Shown here: positions 1-11,844 of the stretch, one piece after another
Layout of the letters: each line of letters starts with the position of its first letter
Position numbering within the stretch: position 1 is the stretch's first letter
Assembly (NCBI GenBank): GCA_003956705.1
Contig: QZCP01000015.1
Coordinates: 62,001 to 126,000 of the forward strand
Origin: Brevipalpus yothersi
Taxonomy: Eukaryota; Arthropoda; Arachnida; Trombidiformes; Tenuipalpidae
Length of the DNA: 64,000 nucleotides
Reading direction: 5' to 3'
Made by a program: the position numbers and the translations under genes
Notes under the pieces: generated by a model
What the model was told of the DNA's origin: nothing
The model's input: the letters and a program-made list of their open reading frames with translations, nothing else
The model's database searches: none

Positions 1-334
1 TTAACAGGAATACATTTTTTTCATAATTATTTTGATCATTCGAATTTCCATCACCACCACCACCAACACCACCAGCATCGTTAAGATTAGATTTATGGCA
101 TGGAAAATTGTTCAACATAAATTGAAAATCATCCAAATCAATTAATTGGCGCAAATCGTCCATATTATGTGAGGATACATTGTATTGGAATGCTTCTCTG
201 GTGGAATGTTGAGGTTCATATACGGTAAATTTGTTGATCGGTGTATCATCATCATTTGAATTGAGAATGGAAATAAAATAGAAAGTGACCACAAAAATGT
301 TGAACAAAAGAAACTTGAATCCATACGATGTCAT
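1..334 (-). CDS. N-terminal part of a type II membrane protein, possible GT31 (beta-1,3-galactosyltransferase-like)
   Basis: Reading the minus strand from an ATG at 334-332 gives an open frame of 111 codons that runs off the left edge without a stop. Residues 6-24 form a hydrophobic signal anchor (KFLLFNIFVVTFYFISIL) after a short N-terminus, as in Golgi glycosyltransferases. A polar stem follows, with a Gly-rich stretch encoded by a GGT repeat. The last visible residues (EKNVFLL) resemble the start of the GT31 catalytic domain, where a hydrophobic strand of the FLL type begins shortly after a conserved Cys; here the Cys is in FPCHK. The topology is seen directly. The family is inferred from very little sequence, and the rest of the gene is outside the window. 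Confidence 0.5.
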   Translation of the reverse strand, partial: MTSYGFKFLLFNIFVVTFYFISILNSNDDDTPINKFTVYEPQHSTREAFQYNVSSHNMDDLRQLIDLDDFQFMLNNFPCHKSNLNDAGGVGGGGDGNSNDQNNYEKNVFLL

Positions 335-2515
335 GTCAAATTTGCATTCACTTGGACACAAATTCATGGAAACTGAGAGCATTGAATGGATAATTTCATG
401 GTAACACTTGAAAAAATATTGATCAATTATCCCAGAAAAGAAAGAATACACATCAACACATATACATACACACCGATAGTTTGATCGAATATTTTTTCTC
501 ATCGACAGTCATGATTGGTGTGATATGTTTTGGTTACACACCTACAAAACACATTGAACAGTGAGTCATGATAATAATAATAATAATAATAATAATACTA
601 TTGCTTATCGCTTTCAGGCGATCATGATGTGGGAAGAAGATAAAAATCAAATTCACATCCTTGGTTTTCCAGTTGACAATAGCGAAAAGCCGATGAAATG
701 AGCAGCAAAAAAGTGAGAGAAAAATTTCAACTTATGTGTTGAAAGAGTATGAGCATCATGAGAAGAAACACACACACATAAAACAAAAGGCTAAACAAAT
801 GAGAATAAATTTTTCTTTTCTCTTCAATTCTTCCCAAAAAGCTATCAATCAAACATCATTTTTCGATTCCATTAAATATATACACCAAACAAGTATATCT
901 CATGAGTGTGTGTTGATCATCATTGCCATCATCATCATATTTTTTCTTTCACACACATAACCAGTGGCAAACAATTTTTTTTTCTTAGCTTTTCGATCGA
1001 AAAGCCTTACAATCAATAATCGAGATCACATGGTGAATCATTGGTGTAATTAACGATGATAATATAAATATTAACAAATGAAATTTTGAGCAAAATGATT
1101 CAATTTTTGATGTGCAAGTATTTCACACATCTACCGGCTCAACACAATTACACAGTTACACACACATCAAAATACAAAGGAAGAGAGATCAATTCAATGG
1201 CTACATAAGAAAAATGTTAATTGTTTTGTTTGGCAAAGCAATAGATTTGTTATTGCAAAAGGTTTGAGGTAGTTGGGTAAAGCTATTTGCACTGTAATTG
1301 GAATTAACACTTCCTGGACACTCTCTTAATAAGGTACTGATTTACAATTATTGAGTCACATGTTTGGCCATTTCAAACTTGCCAAATGTGTGTGTCTGTG
1401 TTTGTACACAAATGATACACACAAAAATCAGAATGAAATGATATTGCTTCATGTGCAATGTGAAGTGGCTCATAGAGTGTGGCTCCACAGTTTCCAGTCA
1501 TAAACGTAAACGGAAATGCAAATGTTCACCAATGAAGGAAGATGTTTTATACATCCTTGAAAATTTTCATACACCTCATGATTATTATTTTGTCTCCTGG
1601 AGAAATTGAATTGGGCGATGAATTTACATGAAAAATGCGAAATTGATCGGGAATATGTGGTGGGAATCAATCAATAGAATAGAATCGGGGAGGTTATGAA
1701 GGGGTTTGGCGGAAGTGAGATTATTAGCAGGGATGTAAAAGTGTTGATTATGGGCTTTTAGAGTTCATTTTCGAATTCGGGAATGTTCACATTTAATTGG
1801 TTCAATTTATTTTAATTTCATCGCGAGTCGGATTGATTTCGATTGGTGATGTGGCTTGCAATTAGAATTGTACCATAGAATTTTAGTAGCATTTTTGCGC
1901 CAACTTGTGGTGATTATCCTTGATCTCGGTTCCAGACTGAAGGCTTTTAGTGTATAATGAATAATTTGAAGACTTTAAAATATTTCAAGTTCACAACCTG
2001 ATTCACAGTGGTTGAACTTTCTCATGAACATTTTTACATGTTTTGGAAAATTCACTTGGAACTTTCTCTCTCCCTCTCTCACCACATCTATTCTCACATT
2101 TTGAGCTAATTGGCATTATTCTTCTTCACTAATCATTCTAGTGCAATGAGTTTGCAACCTCACAACACAAGGCTCTAGGAATGATAGTTTATTTTTAGCC
2201 ATATTTTGGATCATCTTGTCATTCTAGAAAACGATCCAAATCATGATACTGGTGACAAGGATCATTGTATTGAGGCGATGAGAGTGCGCCTTATTTTACA
2301 GGGAATTTTCGTGAATATTTTGGAAAATTTTTATCCACATGTGAGCCCAATTGATGCATCTATCCGTTGAATTTCAACTTTTTCTTGAATCCTACAATCT
2401 TGTTAGTCATCTGAAATAAACCATATCAGAGTATGGATCATCATTTCCCATAAGATTCACATCCTTTTCGTTTTTTTACATTGATCTGATCTTCTTGGAT
2501 AAAAATTATCAAAGA
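335..2515. other. Intergenic region, divergent promoters
   Basis: This 2.2 kb gap lies between two divergently transcribed genes. It contains a short (TAA)n tract near 568-597, AT-rich DNA and scattered ACACAC tracts. I see no exon with splice sites or a convincing codon pattern. Confidence 0.5.
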
Positions 2516-5450
2516 ATGCTTCGAACTTTATTTTTTGTTTCACTTTTCTTCACCATTATCGAAATTTGTTCAAATCAAACACCTCTCAGATCACATTCCC
2601 GTTTGAGAGAAAATCAGCTTGCTTCAGCACGAAAGAAAGCTCTCGAAAAATGTGGCTCATCATTGCCACAACTATATCAATATCCGCCAATCGATTGTAG
2701 CCATCAGATTTCCGGTCTAAAGGCAAACAAGACTCCGGGTGATGGTGGATATCAGCTGAGAGTTTTAACCAACAAGGTTGGCTATTACATCCCAGATCAA
2801 ACTTACGATGGTAAGCTCTAGGAGAATTTTCTCCTCTTGAAACGTATTTCTATCCTCTCAAATCATCTTCAATTCTAATTTCGATTCCATTGATGAAAAA
2901 TTGAGTTGCCTGAAAATTTCTGTCATTTTTTCATGAAAAATTCTACTCTCTTCTTCAGTAACTTTGAGAGGCAATAAAGACTTCATGAAATTTGAAATAT
3001 ACATCGAAGGTGACGATGTTGATGATCTTCAGAACATGAGATCTCTTCCTCTGAATGCACGAGATCAACTTGGCTTCATCTCGGTAAGTGATTGTTCTAG
3101 CAGTTAGAGTATAGAATTTTGAGTAAATTTGAACTATTCCTGATCATTTTTTTCCTCAGATACCAACCACTGGATTGGCCAGATTATCAGAAACGTGTCC
3201 GAATACTGTTAGACATGTATCTGCATCTCATAAATATGAGGTGTCCGTTAGCTGGAGAGCTCCTCTTTCAGAACCTTCCTGTGTTACGATAAAGTAAAAT
3301 ATATCTAAGAAAAATTTTCATGCTAATGACACAATGAATCAAGCCAAATATGATTATTGATTCTTTTTATACAATTTTTTTACAGAGCAATTGTAGTTAG
3401 AGCACCCAACGAATGGTATCAAGAGGAAGGTGGCCTAAGACTTCGACTGTGTCCTGATCTCACCAAATCAATTGATGAACAACCGGAAATACTTTCAACG
3501 TGTAACACTTGCGATGAGGCAAGTTATCAAGTGGTACTTCGAAATATATGGACTCGACACACTCATCCATCTAAAGATTATCCTCCATGCTATGAATCAT
3601 TTTATACCAGTATGATCGGAGCATCACATTCAAATGATTATCGGCTGTGGGAAGTTGACAAAGAAGCCAATGATGGACTAAAAAATTATTTGAATTCAAC
3701 AACGCAACCATTTGAGCATCCAAATGCTAGCTTCTTGCTTACTGAGATTCGCCAAGATCCATCTAAGATCAGGTAAAATTATATGGCATCAGATCATGGC
3801 CAATCATTCGATTAAAATATCATTCCTATTATCATTTTGCATCATAAATCTCTGTAAACAGATCCATTATCAATAGTCGACCATTGAAAGCTTGTGAAAA
3901 ACAAGGTGAAGATCCTGATCTATTTTGCCGACGATTAACTTTCGCATCATTCAGAACAAGCCAGAAACACCATCAATTTTCGTTTATAAGTAGATTGAAT
4001 CCAAGTCCTGATTGGTTTGTAGGTGTTTCAGCTTTTGAATTGTGCCTAAAAAATGGTTCCTGGTTAACAGAACGTCGTCTGAATTTATATCTACATGATG
4101 GAGGAATTTTGAAAGGCAATTCTTACTATTCTGGTAGACGTAAGCGTACTGAGAGGCCACAAAAGCCGATAACGAAAATAGCAGCCGCTGAACAGCCTAG
4201 TCCGGATGGAATCTTCGACGATGAAATAGCATCGTTCTATCGACCAGATGGTTCCAAAATGAAACCATTTGCATGGATCCATGTGAAACGATTGAGATTA
4301 TATAAACGAGAATGTGAAGAATCTAACATGATGAGTGATAAACTTCAAGCGGTACAATCAGAATCCGAATCAGATGAGATCAAGAGTAAGTTCTAAATTT
4401 ACATCAAGCCAATTGATGATGAAAGTAATCAAAGTTCATTTAGTGAAGTGAAAGTATATCACTCTCTATCTTCCATTTCAGGAGGTTGTGAAGTTACACC
4501 ATGGCAAGTGTCACAATGTGTTGGAGAACGATTTGTTCATGGCCAACAGAATCGTACAAGAAGTTATATTGATTCCAATTCAGCGTATGAAATGGAATGT
4601 CGAGTTCCGTTAACAGAGCGAAGGCCATGTATTCCCGGTTGTAGAGGTGAAAATATTTGTGAAGTTTCCGAATGGACTGAATGGTCTGAATGTGAAGATA
4701 TTTGCTCATATCGAATTAGAACTAGACGATTTATCTACTCAGAAGGGTACACATTTTGTACCCACATTTCTCTCAACATGTCGATTCCATGTGGCGATCG
4801 AACTGGATGTCAGGAACGTGAAGATGCTCTGATGGAAAGTATGTCCACCCAAGACTCACAATGTGCTACCGGAGAATGGTCCGATTGGTCTGAGTGTAGT
4901 GTGTCCTGTGGTCGAGGTTCGAGAAGTAGGACTCGAGAATATTTGCGTGAAGATGCCCGTGAAACATGTACTGAAGAATTGACTGAAACAACTTCGTGTT
5001 ATATGGGTGATTGTGATCGCAAGAGAAGGCTGAATATCAATTCATATCGGGAATCATCACAACCGAGAACGAAAAATTTGGACATGGAAGGTAGTGAACG
5101 AAGAGGTGAGAGATCCACATACTTATACATATCAAGTGACATAAACGTTACAATGAAAATTAATTTTTCTTCATATCATCATGATGACTGAGAAAATGGT
5201 ATAATTATATCACTTTTTTTCATGTCTTTCTATTTCTCTCTTCTTTTAACCAGTCGCTTGTGCTCGATTACCAAGACCCAGACCATGTCGACCGGGAACT
5301 GTACCAAAGGAAACAACCGAAAAAAGGTGGTACTATGATCATGATACAAAAAGTTGCGCTCAATTCCAGCCCACAGGCTGTGAGCAATGGAATAATAATT
5401 TTGCTCGACGAAAGACATGTGAAAGAGCTTGCATGAATCCACCGATTTAA
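2516..5450 (+). CDS. Secreted spondin-domain protein with three TSP1 repeats and a C-terminal Kunitz domain (F-spondin-like, no reeler domain)
   Basis: Seven exons join in phase: 2516-2810, 2959-3083, 3160-3293, 3386-3772, about 3862-4385, 4482-5105 and 5254-5450, giving 761 residues. The start at 2516 puts a signal peptide first (MLRTLFFVSLFFTIIEIC). Residues about 35-270 match the spondin N domain (CGSSLPQLYQYPP, ARDQLGFIS, PSPDWFVGVSAFELC). A basic RRKR site follows, then three thrombospondin type-1 repeats at about 491-546, 549-600 and 614-663, with WTEWSEC and WSDWSECSVSCG motifs. The last exon encodes a six-cysteine Kunitz domain (699-756) with Arg after the second Cys; its Cys2-Cys3 loop of 22 residues is longer than the usual 15. 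F-spondins are extracellular matrix and axon-guidance proteins and usually start with a reeler domain, which is absent here. AATAAA occurs about 210 bases after the stop. A rearranged copy lies at 39057-40190. Confidence 0.9.
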
Positions 5451-6180
5451 TGATGATGTGCTGATGGTGTGGCTCACTTGCTGATGACATCAAAATATTT
5501 GATTCTTTAACCATTGTCCTTATTCAATGTATCTCTCCTTCTTTCTCCATCGTTCAAAGAAAGTCTTCATACAATATGTACTCTTCGATGTCCACAATGA
5601 ATTACTCTTTTATCAAAATCTTCTTACAAAATATTGATGAGAGAGAGGGAGAGAGAGATCAATAAAAAAGTCGCTCGACTGTATTCGTGGTGATATATTC
5701 ATGTCAACGAGTTGATGATCTAATTAAGTCTATCATGTAGTTTCATAAGAGGAGAGTGAAAGAAACATACAAGTTCCGCTCCAAAAGAATAGTTTACTCG
5801 ATAACATGATGAAAAATTCTATTCATTGATGTCTTTGGCACCTCGAATTGCCAAACACGACTTTGTATGACCGAGCCTTGCGCAATATTGATAGAAAAAA
5901 TCACCCTGCTAACTGAAGGAACGGTATTAATTGATAATTGATAATATTGGAAACAGCATGAACATTGTTCACAGAAAATATACTGTCTTCAATCGATTCC
6001 AGCATTTTAGGACCGGTTTCGGGACAACTGTATGGGACCCCAAAAAAGCGCGCCCAATCTCTGCATTCTGATTGGTTGTTAAATTCTTTTCGTATACATA
6101 CACATCTTGAAGAATGACCAAAAAAAGGACCAACTGACCACTCGATTGGCTATTGCTGAACAGTACAAAAACGAAAAGTT
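5451..6180. other. 3' UTR and intergenic DNA
   Basis: The first about 240 bases are the 3' flank of the spondin gene, including AATAAA near 5660 and a short GA tract; this flank is also present in the 39-40 kb copy. No further coding signal is seen up to the tRNA gene. Confidence 0.5.
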
Positions 6181-6253
6181 TGGAGATGCCGAGTATCGAT
6201 CTCGGTACCTCTCGCATGCTAAGCGAGCGCTCTACCATCTGAGCTACATCCCC
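6181..6253 (-). tRNA. tRNA-Ala (anticodon AGC)
   Basis: The minus strand folds into a complete 73-base cloverleaf with no intron. The acceptor stem GGGGATG pairs with CATCTCC, with one G-T pair and discriminator A. The D arm has GCTC/GAGC. The anticodon stem CTCGC/GCGAG holds the loop TTAGCAT, with anticodon AGC. The T arm has CCGAG/CTCGG around ATCGATA, so it is slightly unusual in starting ATC rather than TTC. CCA is not encoded, as expected in eukaryotes. The internal A box (TAGCTCAGATGG) and B-box region are present, so it should be transcribed by RNA polymerase III. Confidence 0.93.
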
Positions 6254-7032
6254 TTGATGAATACGAAGGTAATTATTTAGGTAGATAATCCTAATCTTAA
6301 TCGTCTTCGAGCGCGCTTTCCTTTCGCTTCACTCTTGCTTGCTAGCCATTCTTGGATATCAGGCTTGGATAACTTTTTAGGAACGTGGCTTGGATGTTAA
6401 TTTTCGAACCTGATGTATACATAGACAGGGAAAGACTGATGAAATGGAGGGAAAAGAGATAGTAAGAATTATCAGTTCAATCTGGGATATTCAGGATGTT
6501 GGTGTGCTAGCCTTGAACAGAAGAGAGAGAGAGAGAATTTCCCTCCAGTTCGAAGAGAGGCCGTGTGTATAGATGTATGGATGATGAATTTTTTGTCTTC
6601 CCATCTCATCTCAAGTTCTTGATTGATTGGAATTTCATGCATTATTAACTTTCGAAACAAAATACTCTTCCTCTCATCAACGGATAGAAGCGTGAATAGC
6701 AAAGCAAGGTGAATACCTCATGACTTTTTCATCCTCTACAGATTTACGGTTCGATTTTCCGGCCTTTCTCATCTGGGGTGGTGTATTGATTATTTTTGCG
6801 ATGGACATCTTCGGTACCGAAAGTGGAGGCAACACTTTTGGAGAGGAAAAACAAACAATCTGTATATATCATCATTGATTGGGTTTTTTGAGGCCTTAAT
6901 TAATTATGCAAAAATTATTTATCGATGATCAAGAATGAGCAATCACGATTCGTTTTCGATTATATCGGTTGGATGCAAGGTTTATCATGTCGTATAAGCT
7001 CTCACCATTCCTCCTTCCAACCCCCTCCCATT

Positions 7033-7095
<63 letters not shown>

Positions 7096-7413
7096 AAGCA
7101 CAATGAAGTTGGAATTTGCTTCTTGTTTTGTTTTTAGATTGGGATAGACTATTAGTGACGAAGGACATTGAAGCATCATAGGTATAGATTCTCTTTTTTT
7201 GCATCTAGACAGATTTTTTGTCAAATTTTCTGTTCTTTTTTTTAGTTTTCTCTCTTCATACACCAAGTGAAACACCTCGTTCCCGGAAAACGGTTTTCCG
7301 TTCAACCAGAGCGACTTTTTTTCTGCAAAATATACAGTTATTATTCATCTGTGATCAGTGATCAGTTATAATCATCAAATTGGTGGCAAAATTCACTATT
7401 TCTAGCTGGAAAA
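6254..7413. other. Intergenic region
   Basis: Between the tRNA gene and the TIMP-like gene I see only AT-rich DNA, a short GA tract near 6520 and the large GA array listed separately. Confidence 0.45.
7035..7092. repeat. (GA)n microsatellite
   Basis: This is a nearly pure GA dinucleotide array of about 58 bases. It creates spurious Arg-Glu or Ser-Leu open frames on both strands. Confidence 0.95.
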
Positions 7414-8082
7414 ATGTCGAATCGAAGTATTGCTATAATTTTAGTAGGTTTTTTCACTCTTCTTGTAGTTGTGCTGTTCGTACTGTTATTACAGATGAAA
7501 GATACACATCCAGAATCAAAGAATGGATCAACAGGTCATCAAAAATCGTTGAATTCTCTCTCTGATCCCATATTTCCTGGTCATATAGATTCAAATATTA
7601 CGGTGGGACCGATTCTATTCGATCTTGAATCGAAAAATTCATCATTCCTCAACGCTACACTTCGACCATTCAGCTGCTCAGCATGTCCAACAGTTAGTTT
7701 GACCAGTGTTTTGTGTGATGATAATAGATTTGTGATCCTACTGACACCCAAGGACAATGGAACTGTATTTACAAGTGGTTCAATTTTTCATGAGGTGAAG
7801 GTTCAGAAAATAATGCATGGAGTTCCCGATCTTCCAATAACTCTTGACCAGATGCTACTATTCAGTGAAACATCTCTTGACCCTAAGTGTTCAGTGGAAT
7901 TCATGTTAGATCGAGAGTATTTAGTAACTGGATCCTTGATTTCTCGTAGAGCGACTAATGGCATTTGTGACTTGGTTGTGGACTGGGAAAAAGTTACAAT
8001 GGTTGATAGAGTGAAATTGGCAGAGCTATTTCAAAATGGAGGAAATTGTACGATGGCAAGAAAACAGCCAAAACAACCCTAA
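7414..8082 (+). CDS. TIMP/netrin (NTR)-like domain protein with N-terminal signal anchor
   Basis: A single uninterrupted exon of 222 residues starts at ATG 7414. Residues 5-26 form a strong hydrophobic segment (IAIILVGFFTLLVVVLFVLLL) that could be a signal anchor or a long signal peptide. A polar linker with several N-glycosylation sequons follows. From about residue 88 the sequence resembles the OB-fold of tissue inhibitors of metalloproteinases and netrin C-terminal domains: a CSAC pair, then VLCDDNRFVILL, an EVKVQKI strand, a later Cys in DPKCSVEF, and the GICDLVVDW and GGNCTM segments. TIMPs inhibit matrix metalloproteinases through an N-terminal CxC that must become the free N-terminus. 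Here the pair is CxxC and internal, so inhibition by the classical mechanism is doubtful. AATAAA lies about 8 bases after the stop. The fold assignment is inferred from motif spacing. Confidence 0.6.
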   Translation: MSNRSIAIILVGFFTLLVVVLFVLLLQMKDTHPESKNGSTGHQKSLNSLSDPIFPGHIDSNITVGPILFDLESKNSSFLNATLRPFSCSACPTVSLTSVLCDDNRFVILLTPKDNGTVFTSGSIFHEVKVQKIMHGVPDLPITLDQMLLFSETSLDPKCSVEFMLDREYLVTGSLISRRATNGICDLVVDWEKVTMVDRVKLAELFQNGGNCTMARKQPKQP

Positions 8083-9247
8083 AAGAATGAAATAAAAGAC
8101 CATATTTATTGTTGTTCGAGTTATTTTTCCATGATTTTATGCCTTTCCCAACGCCCATTGCAAATTTTAGCTCTCCAAAATAACCGTGTAAGTGCCTATT
8201 CTTCTCATGGAAATAGTTATTCTCACAATCAAACATCAGTTAAACTTAAATTGATCTGAATTTTGATTTGAGAGAATTGATTTCTGGGAAATAATAAGGA
8301 GAATCAAAAGAAAGAATTTGATTATCAGTTGATCTTCAAAGAATTCAGAGAGACAAATTGTTTTGCCAACTTCTTCCTTTCTCACGTACCAACAACTGTA
8401 CATGTATTGTATGTATTGCTATATTCGCTTTGCCCCTCTGATCATTTGATCGGATTCGTGGAAAAATTCTCAAGAAGGTTTCTCTTCAGGAAAGTCACAT
8501 TCGGAAATTTTGGTACACAATTTTTAACAAACCCAGCATTAATAACACCTAAATCTAAAGCATTTTGTACTTGCCATAAAGTTCCTAATTCTGGCGCTAT
8601 CACGGTCACTTCTATGCTTTCTACTCTCACCTTGAAACAGCACCTTTACTGGAAAACTCTATAAATTCGTTAGATAATACTAGTCGAAGATAATTTCATG
8701 AGAAGTTGTTGCTTATTTGCTCTCAAATGAATCTGGGAGTTCCTGAAGCTGATGAAGTTAATTAGAAGAATGAAACGTAATATCCGAAATATTTCATCCA
8801 CTCGAAGTGATAGATACATATAGATGGAGAAGCGATCAAAAGATATATACCGAGATGTTCTGAGATGCTCACGAATAGGTGGAAAATGATTGATTCGAAA
8901 ATTTTCAATCTATAAGAGAGTTTACCGCAATGAAATCACAGTGATACTTGTAAAAATCTAAATATTGATCTGTAAGGAGGGAAAACTCAAGCTTGACAAC
9001 TTCACTGAAAATGGAATGGGATTTCAAATGGAAGAGCATGATGATGCATGGATAGGCCTGATTGAGGATAATTTTTTTATCATTCTCATTTAAATAAGCA
9101 AATATATATATCTGATGCATTAACTCCTCACTAACATCAGGTCAGAGTATGTACACTCTTTGGAAACTAGGGATTTTCGAGTAAAGAGATAGAGAGAGAA
9201 AGGAATGAGAGATAGAAGAAGAAACATACTCTTAAATTTTACAGAAT
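8083..9247. other. 3' UTR and intergenic DNA
   Basis: The gap between two convergent genes contains AATAAA near 8090 and AT-rich DNA. An open frame on the minus strand at 8442-8640 has a protein-like composition but no usable start or acceptor, so it is not called a gene. Confidence 0.4.
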
Positions 9248-10338
9248 TCAGGATTTATAGTTGCTCATTAGCCAAGTTAAACCTTCATATAGACCATCTC
9301 CGATCGTGGCGCACGATGGTTGGACATACCAATTACGATGACGCAACGTTGTTACATTCAAACCTAATTTATCTTGAATTTCTTGAGGTTTCATTGCTGA
9401 ATAAATGAATAAAAGAAAAAGAGAGCATCAAATAAATAATGGCGTTAAATGAATGTCTTGTGAAAAGTCTTTGACAGCTCTTAAGCATCACTTTTGATAA
9501 CTCACCGCCTGGTAAATCTTGCTTGTTAGCAAATATCAAAATTATTACTTCTCTCATCTCTCTATCATTAACGATACGATGTAATTCTTGGCGAGCCTCA
9601 TCTATTCTGTCTTTATCTGATGAATCTACCACAAAAATCAACGCTTGAGCTCCTAGATAGTAATGCCTCCATAAAGGTCTAATTTTTTCTTGTCCTCCTA
9701 CGTCCTATAAGGTAGAGGAAGAAAAAAGAGAGAAAAGGAAAGATTCATTGTCAATTCAATAAGTAAGCAAAAGATAACACAAGTAAAGGGAAGAGAGAAA
9801 GAGAAGGTTCAATGGAAAATTATTGGCACATTGATCAATTGAAGGAGTGACTGGAAGCTCTCAAGTCGAATAATGCACACAAAAGGCGTTTCTTGTGAGA
9901 CCAAGATTGAGTCGAAAGGAAGCAATTGACAACTCTTCCATCAATAGTCATGAATCAAATACAATCAATTAAGCTACAATATAACGTTGAAAAAAATACA
10001 CATTAAATCACAATCAAATAAGATTCGCCTTACCCAGACACTGAATTTGACATTCTTATATGTAACGGTTTCCACATTGAATCCTACTGTGGGAATAGTT
10101 GTGACTGATTGATTTAACTTCAATTTGTAGAGAATTGCTGTGTGATAGATTTTTGAGAAGAAGGAAAAAAATCATCAATTAAAATTTATTCTCCAATTTT
10201 TCCTCGTCATCATTATCATGATTATCATCATCAATGAGAGGTAATATAAAACTCACTCGTTTTTCCAGCAGCATCCAAGCCCAACATCAGAATTCGCATT
10301 TCTTTGTTGCCAAAAATTTTTGAAAGTAGTTTACCCAT
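9248..10338 (-). CDS. Arf6: ADP-ribosylation factor 6 small GTPase
   Basis: Four exons on the minus strand (10338-10257, 10137-10034, 9704-9506, 9396-9248) join in phase to 177 residues. Gly2 (MGKLLSKIFG) is the family's myristoylation site. The P-loop GLDAAGKT is at 20-27, the DVGGQ switch at 63-67, NKQD at 122-125, and an SCAT segment precedes the C-terminus SNYKS. The runs ARQELHRI and NDREMR identify Arf6 rather than Arf1. Arf6 cycles between GDP and GTP at the plasma membrane and controls endocytic recycling and cortical actin. Two differences from the usual 175-residue protein stand out: LPG replaces LPD before the last intron, and two extra residues sit in the loop after KLGLN. The intron positions are ordinary GT-AG. 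The gene is transcribed divergently from the lipase gene. Confidence 0.95.
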
Positions 10339-11844
10339 TCTTATTGTGTGTGTGAATATGTATGTGTGTATGTATTATGTAGGTGTGTGTTTGTGTGTAT
10401 TCACAAGAGTTATCACTCTTGTTTGGAGCGATAAAGATGAGCAAAAGGTAATGAAATAGTATTTATATATGATGAGATGAGCCAAGGATCAATTGACAAG
10501 AAGAAGAAGAGACCACCAAAAGGAAAAAATAAATGATTAAATAAACCGTGAATATTATGTGAATGGTTGAGTTGATGTTGATATTTGATTACAGTTCATC
10601 TCGTGTGTGTGTATGTAAATATAAAGTGATTTCACTTCTTCAATCAGACATCGAAACGAAAATTATCACCACAACTCTATACCCCGATATATACTGAATG
10701 TCACAATCTAATTTTGATGATGATGACACACACACAATCCGGGAAAAAAATTAACAATAATCAATAATCCAAAAAAAACATTCCCAAACATTCAAAACAG
10801 GTGACTTAAAATCGGCTTCACAAGTTAAGAGAAGCGGTTAGTTGAAATTTCATCAAAAACGCTCAAGAGATGGAGCTGAAAACGCTCATATGGTTCGCGA
10901 ATAAAATTCCGTTATTTGAACATTCTCAAGAAATTCTTCGAAAATCCTGTGGAAATTATCATGATAAAAATTGATGATGAAAATTTTTGTATTCTTGAAT
11001 TTCATTCTTATGTCTTGGATAAAAATTCCTATCACATCACTTGGAAGGTGAGGTCCAAGAGTAAACATGAGTTTTTTGTTTTCGTATACTTCGCATGTGT
11101 GCGTGTGAGCGGGATTTTACTTTTTTAACATTTTAACAGGAAGTGAACCGAAAGTTTTCGTTTCACTGCAAAAATATCAAGTCGATTGAAAATATTCATT
11201 AGAGTATGATTTAAATATTAATTAGGTTATTGAGATAGGTATCGTAAATATTAGAATGATTGATTTTGTAGTCAAATTTTTTCCGAAAGGAATTTCAATT
11301 TTCGGTGCATGTATAATCGCATTTTTTTCCCTCGCAATATTCTGGGCAGTGAACAGTAGTATGCTGAGATGAGCATTAACGATGATAGCCTGAAGCGTTT
11401 CTAGAGTTCGGACATCTCAATGGGCTCATTATCATTCATCAACTCACATTTTTGATAAGATTAGTTGATCATCATGAAAATCATCATCTCTATCGCTCTC
11501 TTGCCTTTTTGACGTCATCAGTTATGTATTATAAACACAAAAAGTGAACCTTGAAAGCATTTTGGGCTGTCATTTTCTTAGTTACTGCATGGACGAAGAA
11601 GCCAAAGAAGAAGAAGAGAAGACTCCAAACTTTAATTCTGAGTTTCGCTTTCAAGTGTTTTTATCACATTTACTTGAGTGTGCAGAGAGGGAAAGAGATA
11701 AGTTTCATCAAAATAGAGACACTTGAAAACACAAAATGTATTACTTTGATAGTTGCAGAGAGTAATAACATTTGACTTCTTAAAGATATGAGAGTTTTTC
11801 GTTTTATTTTTCACATCAACCGTATCGTTTGATTGGAATTCGTT
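10339..11844. other. Divergent intergenic region
   Basis: This region holds the 5' flanks of Arf6 (-) and the lipase (+). It includes a GT-rich tract near 10345-10402 and AT-rich DNA. No coding exon is apparent. Confidence 0.45.

Noticed and set aside
142..324. 60-codon minus-strand frame at the left edge
   Set aside because: It is a shifted frame of the longer open frame 334-1, which starts with a proper ATG and signal anchor.
7035..7305. Arg-Glu and Ser-Leu repeat frames over GA/CT arrays, also at 15962-16177, 23223-23411, 44366-44725, 53010-53403 and 63777-63995
   Set aside because: They are translations of simple dinucleotide repeats, not genes.
8442..8640. Minus-strand open frame with protein-like composition (VRVESIEVTVIAPELGTLWQ...)
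   Set aside because: No ATG at its start, the only upstream acceptor would place a stop in frame, and no partner exon or family was recognised.
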